Positions 45,031-54,137 of a DNA stretch of 64,000 nt are shown here, piece after piece. The DNA comes from Natrialbaceae archaeon AArc-T1-2 (GTDB taxonomy: Archaea > Halobacteriota > Halobacteria > Halobacteriales > Natrialbaceae). The notes under the pieces were generated by a model. That model was not told the DNA's origin. It made no database searches and was given only the letters and a program-made list of their open reading frames with translations. A program made the position numbers and the translations under genes. Location of the stretch: positions 806,001 through 870,000 of the forward strand of contig NZ_CP127174.1 in NCBI RefSeq assembly GCF_030273315.1, in the 5' to 3' direction. The stretch's first letter is position 1, and every line of letters begins with the position of its first letter.

Positions 45031-46263
45031 GTGACCGACTCGAGTAGCTCCCGTAGCGTCGTTCTCGCCGTCGTCGCGAGCACGTTCTTCGTCGGCTTCG
45101 GCGGCGGTGTGGTGTTTCCGATTCTGCCGAACCTCGAGGCGGCACTCGGCATCTCGGCGGTTATGGTCGGGCTCATCTTGAGCGCGAACCGGTTCGTCCG
45201 ACTGGTGAGCAACGCGCCGGCGGGAGCACTCGTCGACCGCGTCGGGACGCGAACGCCGTTCGTCGCCGGACTCGCGATCGAGGGCGTCGCGACCTTTGGC
45301 TACGTAATTGCGCTTCACTCCGGCGCGCCGGAAGCGTGGTTTCTCCTCGCGCGGGTTCTCTGGGGAGTGGGTAGCGCGCTCGTATTCGCGACCGCGTACA
45401 CGATCACGGCAGACGTCAGCGAGGCCGACTCGCGGGGGGCGAGCATGGGCATCGTCCGGGCCGGCATCACCTTCGGCTTCCCGGCTGGGCTCGTCCTCGG
45501 AGGTGTCGTCAGCGACCTCTACGGCAACTCAGAGGCGTTCGTGCTGGCCGCCGCCTTCGCCGCGTTCGCGAGCGTCATCGCCTACCTGATCGTTCCGGAG
45601 ACACACGTCGAGAACCCGAAGGGCTCGGTCAAACCCTGGGACGTCGAGACGACCGTCCCCGCACTCACCGTTGGCCTCGTCAACTTCGGGCTCTACTTCG
45701 CGTACATCGGCGTGTTGTTCTCGACGCTCGTCCTCCTGCTCGGAGCCCGCGAGGTCGCCGTCTTCGGGCTCGACGCCCAGGGTACCTCCGGTATGTTGAT
45801 GGCCGTAACCGTGCTCGCAGGCGCGACGTTTACGATCGGCGGCGGCGTCTTGAGCGATACGGTCGGCGCGCGCGTTCCGGTGTTGATCGTCTTCCTCCTG
45901 ACGACGTGTGTCGGCTTCGCCGTCCTCGCGTTCGCCTCCTCGCTCGAGGTGCTCGTGCTCGCCTGTCTCCTGATCGGCGCAGGCCAGGGCGGCGTCGGCG
46001 GTCCGCTCACCGCCTTGCTCGCCGATCTCACGCCCGACGAGCGGATGGGCCGCGCCGTGGGGACGAACAACGTCCTGGGTGACGTCGGCGGCGGGCTCGG
46101 GCCGCTCGTCTCGCTGCCGCTCGTCAGAACCGTCGGCTTCGAGGCCGTCTACGCCGCGAGTGCGATCGTTCCGGCGCTCGCCGGCGTGATCCTCCTCGCC
46201 GGCATCTACCGTCACACGGGACGGATCAACCCGACGGTTGCGGAGTCGGCCGATCCCTCGTAA
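45031..46263 (+). CDS. MFS transporter
   Basis: A 410-residue protein from a GTG with 12 predicted helices. The loop 2-3 motif NAPAGALVDRVGTRTPFVAG (GxxxDRxGxR) near residues 58-77 is the major facilitator signature. GAGQGGVGGPLTALLADLTPDERMG near 320-345 is its C-terminal repeat counterpart. The substrate is unknown; such proteins are often efflux permeases. It is followed after 32 bp by thiI, which has its own promoter. Confidence 0.88.
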   Translation: MTDSSSSRSVVLAVVASTFFVGFGGGVVFPILPNLEAALGISAVMVGLILSANRFVRLVSNAPAGALVDRVGTRTPFVAGLAIEGVATFGYVIALHSGAPEAWFLLARVLWGVGSALVFATAYTITADVSEADSRGASMGIVRAGITFGFPAGLVLGGVVSDLYGNSEAFVLAAAFAAFASVIAYLIVPETHVENPKGSVKPWDVETTVPALTVGLVNFGLYFAYIGVLFSTLVLLLGAREVAVFGLDAQGTSGMLMAVTVLAGATFTIGGGVLSDTVGARVPVLIVFLLTTCVGFAVLAFASSLEVLVLACLLIGAGQGGVGGPLTALLADLTPDERMGRAVGTNNVLGDVGGGLGPLVSLPLVRTVGFEAVYAASAIVPALAGVILLAGIYRHTGRINPTVAESADPS

Positions 46264-46267
46264 CCCC

Positions 46268-46273
46268 CTTAAG
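46268..46273 (+). promoter_or_regulatory. TATA box of thiI
   Basis: CTTAAG is centred about 25 nt before the ATG at 46296, directly after the MFS stop, so thiI is transcribed separately as a leaderless mRNA. Confidence 0.55.
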
Positions 46274-46295
46274 CGGCGACCAACTACCTCGAAGC

Positions 46296-47474
46296 ATGCA
46301 TCCGCCGGGAGCCGACGTCGTGCTCGTTCGCCACGGCGACGTGAACGTAAAGAGCACGCAGGTCAAGCGGTACATGGTTGGGCTGCTCGTCGAGCACCTC
46401 GAGGCCCTGCTCGCGGACCGGTCGGTTCCCGGCGAGGTCGACCGGCGCTGGAACCGGCTGCTCGTCCACACCGACGAGGCGTCGGTCGCCGAGGCGGCGG
46501 CGACGGCCGCCGACGCGTTCGGCGTCGTCTCGGCCAGTCCGGCACGGGCCGTCACGCCCGAACGGGAAGCCATCTACGAGGCCCTCGCCGAGACCGCCCG
46601 CGAGTGTTACGACGGCGGCTCCTTCGCCGTCGACGCCCGCCGGGCCGACAAGGACCTGCCGTTTACGAGCGAGGACCTCGCTCGCGAGGGCGGCGACGAA
46701 ATCTGGGCCGCCGTCGAGGACGAGTTCGAGCCCGAGGTCGACCTCGAGGATCCAGACCTCACCTTCGGCGTCGAAGTCCGCGAGGACGCCGCCTACGTCT
46801 ACCTCGAGGAACTCGACGGGCCCGGCGGGCTCCCGCTTGGCTCGCAGGCTCCGATGGTCGCGCTGATCAGCGGCGGCATCGACTCGCCGGTCGCGGCCTA
46901 CGAGGTGATGTGTCGGGGCAGTCCCGTGGTCCCGGTCTACGTCGACCTCGGGGAGTACGGCGGGGTCGACCACGAGGCACGCGCGATGGAGACAGTTCGC
47001 TCGCTCGCACACTACGCCCCGAACTTCGACATGCGCGTCTACCGGGTACCCGGCGGGAACGCCGTGGAGCGACTCGTCGAGACGATGGAGGAAGGACGCA
47101 TGCTCTCGCTGCGGCGCTTCTTCTATCGCGTCGCCGAGGAAATCGCCGCGGAGGTCGACGCAAGCGGCATCGTCACCGGCGAGGCCCTCGGCCAGAAGTC
47201 GAGCCAGACCGCCCAGAACCTCGGCGTCACGAGTCGGGTCACCGACATCCCCATCCACCGGCCGCTTTTGACCTGGGACAAACAGGACATCGTCGCCCGT
47301 GCCCGCGAGATCGAGACGTTCACCGACTCGACGATCCCGGCGGGCTGTAACCGGGTCGCCCCCGACCGCGCCGAGACAAACGCCCGTCTCGAGCCACTGC
47401 TCGCGGCCGAGCCCGACGACGTACTCGAGTACGCCGTGCGGGCGGCCGCGAACGCGGACCGCGTCGAGCCGTAA
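46296..47474 (+). CDS. thiI: tRNA 4-thiouridine synthase ThiI
   Basis: A 392-residue protein with an N-terminal ferredoxin-like/THUMP region (LVRHGDVNVKSTQVKRYMV, and FAVDARRADKDLPFTSEDLA near 110) and a PP-loop ATPase SGGIDSPVAAYE near residue 191. GEALGQKSSQTAQNL near 292 and IPAGCNRV near 350 (with a Cys) are typical. There is no C-terminal rhodanese domain, as expected in archaea. It makes s4U8 in tRNA. Confidence 0.94.
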   Translation: MHPPGADVVLVRHGDVNVKSTQVKRYMVGLLVEHLEALLADRSVPGEVDRRWNRLLVHTDEASVAEAAATAADAFGVVSASPARAVTPEREAIYEALAETARECYDGGSFAVDARRADKDLPFTSEDLAREGGDEIWAAVEDEFEPEVDLEDPDLTFGVEVREDAAYVYLEELDGPGGLPLGSQAPMVALISGGIDSPVAAYEVMCRGSPVVPVYVDLGEYGGVDHEARAMETVRSLAHYAPNFDMRVYRVPGGNAVERLVETMEEGRMLSLRRFFYRVAEEIAAEVDASGIVTGEALGQKSSQTAQNLGVTSRVTDIPIHRPLLTWDKQDIVARAREIETFTDSTIPAGCNRVAPDRAETNARLEPLLAAEPDDVLEYAVRAAANADRVEP

Positions 47475-47525
47475 GCTGCACCCGAAGGCGAAACCGACAT
47501 TACGCTCTCGCTCCCACGTGAGACA

Positions 47526-48044
47526 GTGACCCGCGTCTGTTTCATCGGCTCCCCGGACGTGAACCTGCGGTACGAACTCCTCTCGCGGGAGACCTCTCGG
47601 GAGGCCCTCGCGACCTACGACCTCGAATGCCCCTTCGAGAACACGCTCGCCGTCCGGACGGTCAGCGTCGGCGCGGCCGTCTCTCTTCTCAACGATCTCG
47701 AGTGGTACCTCGTCCGGTTCGTCGACGAGGCACTGCTCCAGGAGCCAAGCGTCAGCGAGGCGGAGTGGCTCTCACGCGAGCTCGCGGAGTCGCTTCGAAG
47801 CGGCGAGATCACGCCCGAGGAGACGGGCGAGTATCTGAAGATCTACGGCGTCGAGTCGGCCGAGGAGGACGACACCGCAGGCGGTTCCGAGAGCGGACCC
47901 GGTGGCGCGACCCTCACGGCACCCGTCCGGCTCGTCGAACCGCTGTACGCCCGCCGGACCGACGGCAACGTCCCCGCCTACGACCTCCGGGACGTCGCCG
48001 AGACGCTGGTCGTTCGGCTCACGGAGGCTGAGTTTTCCGCATGA
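47526..48044 (+). CDS. DUF5804 family protein
   Basis: A 172-residue acidic protein from a GTG (MTRVCFIGSPDVNLRYELLS). It resembles the haloarchaeal DUF5804 family, with the conserved LNDLEWYLVRFVDEALLQEP and SGEITPEETGEYLKIYGVE. A disordered Gly/Ser insert lies near 118-132. Function is unknown. The end overlaps the hydrolase ATG by 4 nt, so the two are coupled. Confidence 0.75.
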   Translation: MTRVCFIGSPDVNLRYELLSRETSREALATYDLECPFENTLAVRTVSVGAAVSLLNDLEWYLVRFVDEALLQEPSVSEAEWLSRELAESLRSGEITPEETGEYLKIYGVESAEEDDTAGGSESGPGGATLTAPVRLVEPLYARRTDGNVPAYDLRDVAETLVVRLTEAEFSA

Positions 48045-48892
48045 GTGGCACCGGAATCACGACGGTCGACGGACGACGTATCGCCTACCAGCGGGCCGGA
48101 ACGGACGGCCCACCCGTCGTCTTGCTCCACGGTGGCGGCGTCGACGACTCGCGACTCTCGTGGCGACACACGATCGACGCCGTAGCCGAGGAGTATCGGG
48201 TGTACGCCCCCGACTGGCCCGGGTACGGCGACAGCGAGGACGGGATCACCCACACGACGGAAGCCTACGTCGACGTCCTCGCCGGCTTTCTCGAGGCGGT
48301 CGGCCTCGAGCGAGCGACACTCGCCGGCATTTCGATGGGCGGAGCCGCGGCGCTCGGATACGCGCTCGAACGGCCCGAGCGGGTCGATCGACTGGCGCTC
48401 GTCGACAGCTACGGGCTCGGACGGGAGATCCCGGCCGGCCCGTTCTGGAAGACCGCCGCATACGTCCCGGGATCGAACGCGATGGCCTGGTCCGCGATCG
48501 GCACCTCGAAACAGGCAACGCGGCTAGGACTTGGAAACGTCGTCGCGAACCCTCACAACCTCTCGGACGAGTTCGTCGAGGCCGTCCGATCGCGGGCGAG
48601 CCGGCCGGGTGCCGGAACGGCGTTCGAAGCGTTCCAGCGCAACGAACTCGGCCCCGACGGGACGGCCGCGACGAGCTACCTCGAGGACCTCGAGTTCTTG
48701 TCCGTTCCTACGCTGCTCGTCCACGGTGCCGAGGATCCGCTCTTTCCCGTCCGCTGGTCGAAACGCGCCGCGGCGAAGATTCCCGAGGCCGACCTCGAGA
48801 TCCTCGACGACTGCGGTCACTGGACGCCGCGGGAACGGCCCGAACGGTTCAACGAGATCTTGCGGGGGTTTCTCGAGCGTGAGAGCCGGTAG
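48041..48892 (+). CDS. Alpha/beta hydrolase
   Basis: A 283-residue protein. The oxyanion motif VLLHGGG near 29, nucleophile Ser in AGISMGGAA (about 100), Asp in HGAEDPLFPV (about 230) and His in CGHWTPRE (about 260) complete the triad. The substrate is unknown; candidates are esters or C-C bonds as in other small hydrolases. It is translationally coupled to the DUF5804 gene. Confidence 0.92.
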   Translation: MSGTGITTVDGRRIAYQRAGTDGPPVVLLHGGGVDDSRLSWRHTIDAVAEEYRVYAPDWPGYGDSEDGITHTTEAYVDVLAGFLEAVGLERATLAGISMGGAAALGYALERPERVDRLALVDSYGLGREIPAGPFWKTAAYVPGSNAMAWSAIGTSKQATRLGLGNVVANPHNLSDEFVEAVRSRASRPGAGTAFEAFQRNELGPDGTAATSYLEDLEFLSVPTLLVHGAEDPLFPVRWSKRAAAKIPEADLEILDDCGHWTPRERPERFNEILRGFLERESR

Positions 48893-48904
48893 GAATCGAC
48901 GCCG

Positions 48905-49498
48905 TCACTCCTCGTCGGCCATCGACTCGAAGACCGCGTCGGCGTCGGCGGGAACGTCGAAGTCGTGGAAGTGTTCGCCCTTTTCTTTCGTGAGCACGTT
49001 GAGCGCGGCAGCCGCGCCGTCGCCGGCGGCGATGACTGCCTGCCACTCCTCGGCCCGGACCATCGCACCCGTCGCGTAGGCGTCCGCGACGTTCGTCTCC
49101 ATCGTCACGTCGACGTCGACGATGTCTCCGTCGAAGTCACAGCCCAACGACTCCGCCAAGTCGCGGTTCGCGCCGGTCGCGAGGATCACGTAGTCGGCGT
49201 CTTCTTCGCCGTCGTCCGTCTCGACGCGGAAGCCGTCGTCGGTTTCGGTCACGTCCGTTACCTCCTCCTGTCTGCGCTCGACGCCGAAGCTGTCGACCTG
49301 TTCGCGGGCGGTCTCCATGAACGCCGACCCGTCCCGGGAGCCGATGCCGAGGTAGTTGAAGAGGTGGGCCTTGTGCATCCACGTTTCGTCCGTATCGAAG
49401 ACGGTCGTCTCGAGGCCATTCTTCTGGGTGAACAATGCGCCACTGAGGCCGGCGGGGCCGCCGCCGACGACGATCACGTCCGGGTCGGAATCGCTCAT
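48905..49498 (-). CDS. Small FAD-dependent oxidoreductase lacking the CxxC redox pair
   Basis: A 197-residue protein with an N-terminal FAD-binding GGGPAGLSGALFTQKNG (about 12-28) and the C-terminal NVADAYATGAMV region of thioredoxin-reductase-like proteins. It is much shorter than the usual 300-320 residues because the NADPH-binding domain with the CxxC pair is absent. It may work with another partner. The truncation is a clean full-length frame, not a frameshift. Confidence 0.82.
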   Translation of the reverse strand: MSDSDPDVIVVGGGPAGLSGALFTQKNGLETTVFDTDETWMHKAHLFNYLGIGSRDGSAFMETAREQVDSFGVERRQEEVTDVTETDDGFRVETDDGEEDADYVILATGANRDLAESLGCDFDGDIVDVDVTMETNVADAYATGAMVRAEEWQAVIAAGDGAAAALNVLTKEKGEHFHDFDVPADADAVFESMADEE

Positions 49499-49592
49499 AC
49501 GACGCGGCTTCCACTACCATCGATAAAATACCACGCGGGGTATTTCAGAATCCGATGGTTTCACGCGTTTGCACGATTCGGTGGTAGTCGAG

Positions 49593-50570
49593 TCAGTCGA
49601 ACAGACCGGTCGAGAGGTAGCGTTCGCCGCTGTCCCAGAAGACTGTCACGACGAGCGGACAGTCCTCGACGTCACCCCCGTCGGCCTCCGTCGGTGTCCC
49701 GAACTGCCGTTCGAAGGGGTCGGGCAGGGTCGGACACTCGCGATCCGGATCGGCGATCTCGCTGGCGACTCGCTGGGCGACGAGACTCGTCGCGCCGCTG
49801 GATTGGCCGACGAGCACCCCCTCCTCGCGGGCGAGACGGCGACACTCGGCTTCGGCGTCCTCGAGTCGAACCGTCTCGACGGAATCGATCAGATCGGTAT
49901 CGAGGTTCTCGCTGACGAAGCCGGGTCCCATCCCCTGGAAGTCGTCGTCGCCGGCTTCGCCGGTCGAGAGTACGGCGTTTCGTTCGGGCTCGACGGCGAC
50001 GATCTCGACGTCGGGAAACGCCTCGCGGAGCCGCCGGCCGGCACCCGACAGCGTCCCCCCGGTACCCACGCCCGCGACGAAGACGTCGACCTCGCGGTCG
50101 CCGACCTGTTCGACGATCTCCTCGCCGGTCGTCCGGTAGTGAGCCTCGGGATTCGCCGGGTTGTCGAACTGGCCGAGCTGGACCGCGCCCTCGGCCTCAA
50201 TCTCGTCGGCCCGCTCGCGGGCGTCGGTCATGTCGCCCTCGACGAGCTCGAGGTCGGCCCCGTAGGCGGCCATGATCTGCCGTCGTTCCTCGGACTTGGA
50301 GGCGGGCATGACGATCGTGAGGTCGTAGCCGCGAGCGGCACAGACGAGTGCGAGCCCGATCCCCGTGTTTCCGCTCGTCGGTTCGACGATCCGGTCGCCC
50401 GGCTCGAGCGTGCCGTCTTCCTCGGCCGCCCGGACCATCGCCATGGCGGGGCGATCTTTGGCCGATCCACCGGGATTGAACGACTCGACCTTGGCGGCGA
50501 CGGTCGTCCCCTCGGGTGAGTCGACCTGGACCAGCGGCGAGCCGATGGTGTCCAGGATACTCGCTTTCAT
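49593..50570 (-). CDS. cysK: Cysteine synthase (O-acetylserine sulfhydrylase type)
   Basis: A 325-residue PLP enzyme from the ATG at 50568-50570, supported by the TATA box 22-30 nt upstream. The PLP lysine is Lys38 in NPGGSAKDRPAM. TSGNTGIGLAL near 65 and GVGTGGTLSGAGRRL near 165 bind substrate and PLP phosphate. It makes cysteine from an activated serine and sulfide. Longer in-frame starts to 50756 were rejected because they run through the promoter. Confidence 0.93.
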   Translation of the reverse strand: MKASILDTIGSPLVQVDSPEGTTVAAKVESFNPGGSAKDRPAMAMVRAAEEDGTLEPGDRIVEPTSGNTGIGLALVCAARGYDLTIVMPASKSEERRQIMAAYGADLELVEGDMTDARERADEIEAEGAVQLGQFDNPANPEAHYRTTGEEIVEQVGDREVDVFVAGVGTGGTLSGAGRRLREAFPDVEIVAVEPERNAVLSTGEAGDDDFQGMGPGFVSENLDTDLIDSVETVRLEDAEAECRRLAREEGVLVGQSSGATSLVAQRVASEIADPDRECPTLPDPFERQFGTPTEADGGDVEDCPLVVTVFWDSGERYLSTGLFD

Positions 50571-50591
50571 CGCCTCCCGGTACGCATCGGA

Positions 50592-50642
50592 GACGTAAAC
50601 CCGTACTGGACCTCGGCAGGCCGTGCCGGTGGAGTTATATTT
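50592..50642. promoter_or_regulatory. Divergent promoters of cysK and the membrane hydrolase
   Basis: GTTTACGTC (minus strand, 50600-50592) is centred 27 nt before the cysK ATG. GTTATATT at 50634-50641 is centred 28 nt before the ATG at 50666. Both spacings fit leaderless transcripts. Confidence 0.55.
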
Positions 50643-50665
50643 CGCTGGCGCCTCACACTGTCCAG

Positions 50666-51157
50666 ATGTACCAGGCTGGACACGTCGGCGCGGCACTGCT
50701 CGCGTACACGCCGCTTGGCGTGGCCACCGCGCTTGCGGGCCACGAATCGGTGGCAATCGGCGGCGCGCTCGTCTCGATCGCGCTCGCGACGCTACCCGAC
50801 GTCGATCACCAGCTGCCGTCTATCGAACATCGAGGACCGACTCACACCGTGTTGTTCGCCGTACTGGTCGGAATCGTCGTTTCCGTCGCGGCGACCGTCG
50901 CCGTCGGTCCGTCCTCGACCGTCGGCGGCGTTTCGATCGGCGCGTTCGCTTTCGTCGTCGGGACGCTCGCGATCGTCTCACACCTGCTGGCCGACGCGAT
51001 CACACCGATGGGGATTCGACCGTTCTGGCCCGTGTCGGACCGACACTACACGCTCGATCTCACGCGGGCGGCGAACCCGGTCGCAAACTACGCGCTCCTT
51101 ACAGTCGGCGTCGTCGCCGTCTCTCTCGGTGCTGGCGTCGTCTCCGCACTCGGCTGA
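50666..51157 (+). CDS. YdjM-type membrane-bound putative metal-dependent hydrolase
   Basis: A 163-residue protein with four hydrophobic helices. His in MYQAGHVGAALL, Asp/His in LPDVDHQLPSIEHRGPTHT and His in SHLLADAITPMGIRPFWP are the conserved metal-ligand-like residues of the YdjM/LexA-binding membrane family. Its biochemical activity is not established. It is divergent from cysK. Confidence 0.88.
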   Translation: MYQAGHVGAALLAYTPLGVATALAGHESVAIGGALVSIALATLPDVDHQLPSIEHRGPTHTVLFAVLVGIVVSVAATVAVGPSSTVGGVSIGAFAFVVGTLAIVSHLLADAITPMGIRPFWPVSDRHYTLDLTRAANPVANYALLTVGVVAVSLGAGVVSALG

Positions 51158-51736
51158 CTAGCGGCCGGTATCGTACTTGTACGTCGCCGAATCGGGGTCA
51201 ATACCGAAGTCTTCGGCCGTCTCGCCGTCGTCTTCGTCGTCCTGGCGTGCCGTTGCACGTTTGAACGCCTCGCGGAGTCGTTCCGGCATCCGGAACCGGC
51301 CGACCTCGATCCGTAACGGGACCGCGTTCGGATCCGTCTCCTCGCGTTTCTCCTCGAGGCGATCGGCGAGCGGTGCCGGAAGCCTCCCTTCCTCGATGGG
51401 ACGGAAACCAAACTGCATAAGATACTCTACCTCGCCAGTCAGCGCGTACACGGCCTCGAAGCCGTCGTCGCCGGCGTACTCGAGTAAGCGTTCGATCACG
51501 TGGGCACCGACGCCCTGGCCGCGCCACTCCTCGAGGACGCCGATACTCGTGAGTTCACAGACGTCCACCTCGCCTTTGTGGACCCGGATGCGACCGAAGC
51601 CTGCCTTCGTGCCGGAGTTCTCGTCGATCGCGACGACGTAATCGCGCGAGCGGAACGCCGTGTCGTCGAGCTCCATCGACTCGATCTGCTCGAGCAGCCA
51701 GACCTCCTCTCTGTTTTTCGCGTCCCGCACGTACAT
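51158..51736 (-). CDS. GNAT-family N-acetyltransferase
   Basis: A 192-residue protein. Motif A is visible as SIGVLEEWRGQGVGAHVIERLL near 64-85 (RGQGVG), followed by VYALTGEVEYLMQFGFRPIE. The C-terminal 50 residues form an acidic extension. The layout resembles the N-acetylglutamate synthase-like branch, but the substrate cannot be assigned. A TATA-like GATTTAGG lies about 27 nt upstream. It is convergent with the YdjM-like gene. Confidence 0.88.
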   Translation of the reverse strand: MYVRDAKNREEVWLLEQIESMELDDTAFRSRDYVVAIDENSGTKAGFGRIRVHKGEVDVCELTSIGVLEEWRGQGVGAHVIERLLEYAGDDGFEAVYALTGEVEYLMQFGFRPIEEGRLPAPLADRLEEKREETDPNAVPLRIEVGRFRMPERLREAFKRATARQDDEDDGETAEDFGIDPDSATYKYDTGR

Positions 51737-51863
51737 GATTCGAGATACGGCATCCGTAACCTAAATCGTTTGTGGAGGGTCGAACAGCGACTCGAGCGAT
51801 GGCGAGTCGATGTGACTGGTGACAACTTTCTTCGCGTATGGTGTGAAACAGTGACAATGAGCC

Positions 51864-53972
51864 ATGGAGAACGATTCGGTCGACGAAATCGTCCACGAAC
51901 CGGCCCAGGAGTTCGTCGAATCGACGAACGTCTACGCGTTCATGCAGGAGTACGGCATCGACGACTACGACGAACTCATCGAGCGCACCACAACGGAGGT
52001 CGACGGCGTCGACGAAAGCGGCGTCGGCTGGTTCTGGGACGAGCTAGTCGACTACCTCGGGATCGAGTTCGACGAGGAGTACGACGAGGTCAGAGACGAC
52101 AGCGAGAGCGAGACACGAAGCGTCTCAGCGGGTGCGAGCGATGAACCCGCGAGCCGCGGGGGGCCACAGTTCACCGACTGGTATCCCGGTGGGAAGATAA
52201 ACATCGCCCACAACGTCCTGGATCGCCACGCCGACCTCGAGGCGGAGACCCGAAACAGGGTCGCCTGCATCTGGGAGGGCGAAGACGGCGAGGTTCGGGA
52301 GGTAACCTACCACGACCTGCATCGCCAGTCGAACAAGGTAGCAAACGCCTTAGAAGAGCGGGGCGTCGAGACGGGCGATACGGTTGCACTCTACATGCCG
52401 ATGGTGCCCGAGGTCGTCTCGATCCTCTATGGCTGTTTCAAAGTCGGTGCGATCGTGGTGCCGATCTTCTCGGGTTTCGGCGTCGAGGCCGCCGCGACGC
52501 GGATCGAAGACAGTGAGCCCGCCGTCTTGTTCACCGGCGACGGCTTCTACCGCCGGGGAGACCACGTCCTGTTGAAGGAGTCGGCAGACGAGGCTATCGA
52601 CGAGGCGGGCCACGTCGAACACACGATCGTCGTCGATCGCCTCGGTGCCAGCGACGACGACGTCGACCTCGAGATTCCCTGGACCGACCGCGACGAGTGG
52701 TGGGCCGAGGCCGTCGAGCGCCAGGACGACGCCTACGAAACGGCGTCCCTGCCCTCGGACCAGGAGTCGATGTTGCTGTACTCCTCGGGGACGACCGGCA
52801 AGCCGAAGGGGATCGTCCACACCCACGCCGGCGCGTTGATGCAGTGTGCCAAGGAGGTGTACTTCGGCTTCGATCTGAAACCCTCGGACCGCTTTTTCTG
52901 GGTGTCGGACATCGGCTGGATGATGGGGCCGTGGACGCTCATCGGCACCCACACCTTCGGCGGGACGACGTTCATGTACGAGGGCGCACCCGACCATCCC
53001 GAACCCGACCGATTCTGGGAGATGATCGACCGCCACGCGATCACCCAGTTCGGTATCTCGCCGACCGCCATTCGGGCGCTTCGCAAACACGGCACGCGTC
53101 AGACGTCGTCTGACGAGCCATCCGGCTCCGGAGAAGCCGGAGACGACGAGTGGGTCGAGGGCCACGACCTCTCCTCGCTACGCCTGCTCGGCTCGACCGG
53201 CGAACCCTGGGATCCCGAGTCCTGGCAGTGGTTCTACGAGAACGTCGGCAACGAGGAGACACCGATCATCAACATCTCTGGCGGCACCGAGATCTGTGGC
53301 TGTTTCCTCATGCCGATGCCGATCCAGCCGCTGAAACCCTGCACCCTCGGCGGCCCCGGACTCGGGATGGACGTCGACATCGTCGACTCCTCGGGCGAGT
53401 CCATCGCCGACACGAACGAACGGGGCTTTCTCGTCGCGCGTGACTCCTGTCCGTCGATGACCAAGTCGCTCTGGAGTGGCGACGAACGCTACCTGGAAGA
53501 GTACTGGTCCTCCTGGGAGGACCTCTGGGACCACGGCGACTGGGCACAGAAAGACGAGGACGGATTCTGGTTCCTCCACGGCCGGGCCGACGACGCCCTC
53601 AACGTGGCAGGTCGGAAGGTCGGCCCCGCCGAGATCGAAGGCGTGCTCATCGACCACGACGCGGTCAACCAGGCCGCCGCCGTCGGCGTTCCCGACGAGA
53701 CGACGGGCACTGCCGTCGTCGCCTACGTCATCTTAGAGGAGGGCGAAGAACCCTCCAAGGAGCTCCGCGAGGAACTGCGCGCCCAGGTCGGCGAGGAACA
53801 CGGCAAGCCGTTTCGCCCCCGCGAGCTCCTCTTCGTCGACGAGTTCCCGAAAACGCAATCCGGCAAAGTCATTCGCCGGGCGATCGAAGCCGCCTACACC
53901 GGCGAAGACCTGGGAGATCTCTCGAGTCTCGAGAACCCCGACGCCCTGGCGGCACTCGAGGAGGCGAGTTGA
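51864..53972 (+). CDS. Acyl-CoA synthetase (AMP-forming), third acs-like gene
   Basis: A 702-residue ACS-family enzyme. Motifs are YSSGTTGKPKGIVHTH near 306, NISGGTEICGCF near 471 (acs1 and acs2 have the WWQTETGG form), GRADDALNVAGRKVG near 573 and PKTQSGKVIRR near 671. An acidic insertion (TSSDEPSGSGEAGDDEWVEG) interrupts the region near 415. The altered substrate-pocket motif suggests an acid other than acetate, such as propionate or a longer acid. It stands alone between a divergent GNAT gene and a pilin gene. Confidence 0.9.
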   Translation: MENDSVDEIVHEPAQEFVESTNVYAFMQEYGIDDYDELIERTTTEVDGVDESGVGWFWDELVDYLGIEFDEEYDEVRDDSESETRSVSAGASDEPASRGGPQFTDWYPGGKINIAHNVLDRHADLEAETRNRVACIWEGEDGEVREVTYHDLHRQSNKVANALEERGVETGDTVALYMPMVPEVVSILYGCFKVGAIVVPIFSGFGVEAAATRIEDSEPAVLFTGDGFYRRGDHVLLKESADEAIDEAGHVEHTIVVDRLGASDDDVDLEIPWTDRDEWWAEAVERQDDAYETASLPSDQESMLLYSSGTTGKPKGIVHTHAGALMQCAKEVYFGFDLKPSDRFFWVSDIGWMMGPWTLIGTHTFGGTTFMYEGAPDHPEPDRFWEMIDRHAITQFGISPTAIRALRKHGTRQTSSDEPSGSGEAGDDEWVEGHDLSSLRLLGSTGEPWDPESWQWFYENVGNEETPIINISGGTEICGCFLMPMPIQPLKPCTLGGPGLGMDVDIVDSSGESIADTNERGFLVARDSCPSMTKSLWSGDERYLEEYWSSWEDLWDHGDWAQKDEDGFWFLHGRADDALNVAGRKVGPAEIEGVLIDHDAVNQAAAVGVPDETTGTAVVAYVILEEGEEPSKELREELRAQVGEEHGKPFRPRELLFVDEFPKTQSGKVIRRAIEAAYTGEDLGDLSSLENPDALAALEEAS

Positions 53973-54137
53973 GTTCGCGTCGGCTGTGGATTCTCGCGGT
54001 CGCGTCGACGAACCGCACGGCGGCGTCGGCGGGAACGCAACGGATTCGCGAGGCATCGTAGACGGGACGGTCGTTGTTCTCTAGGCGTTCTCCGATGGGC
54101 GCAAGTGATTTAGCGGGTGCGCCTGTATGGTCGGTCG

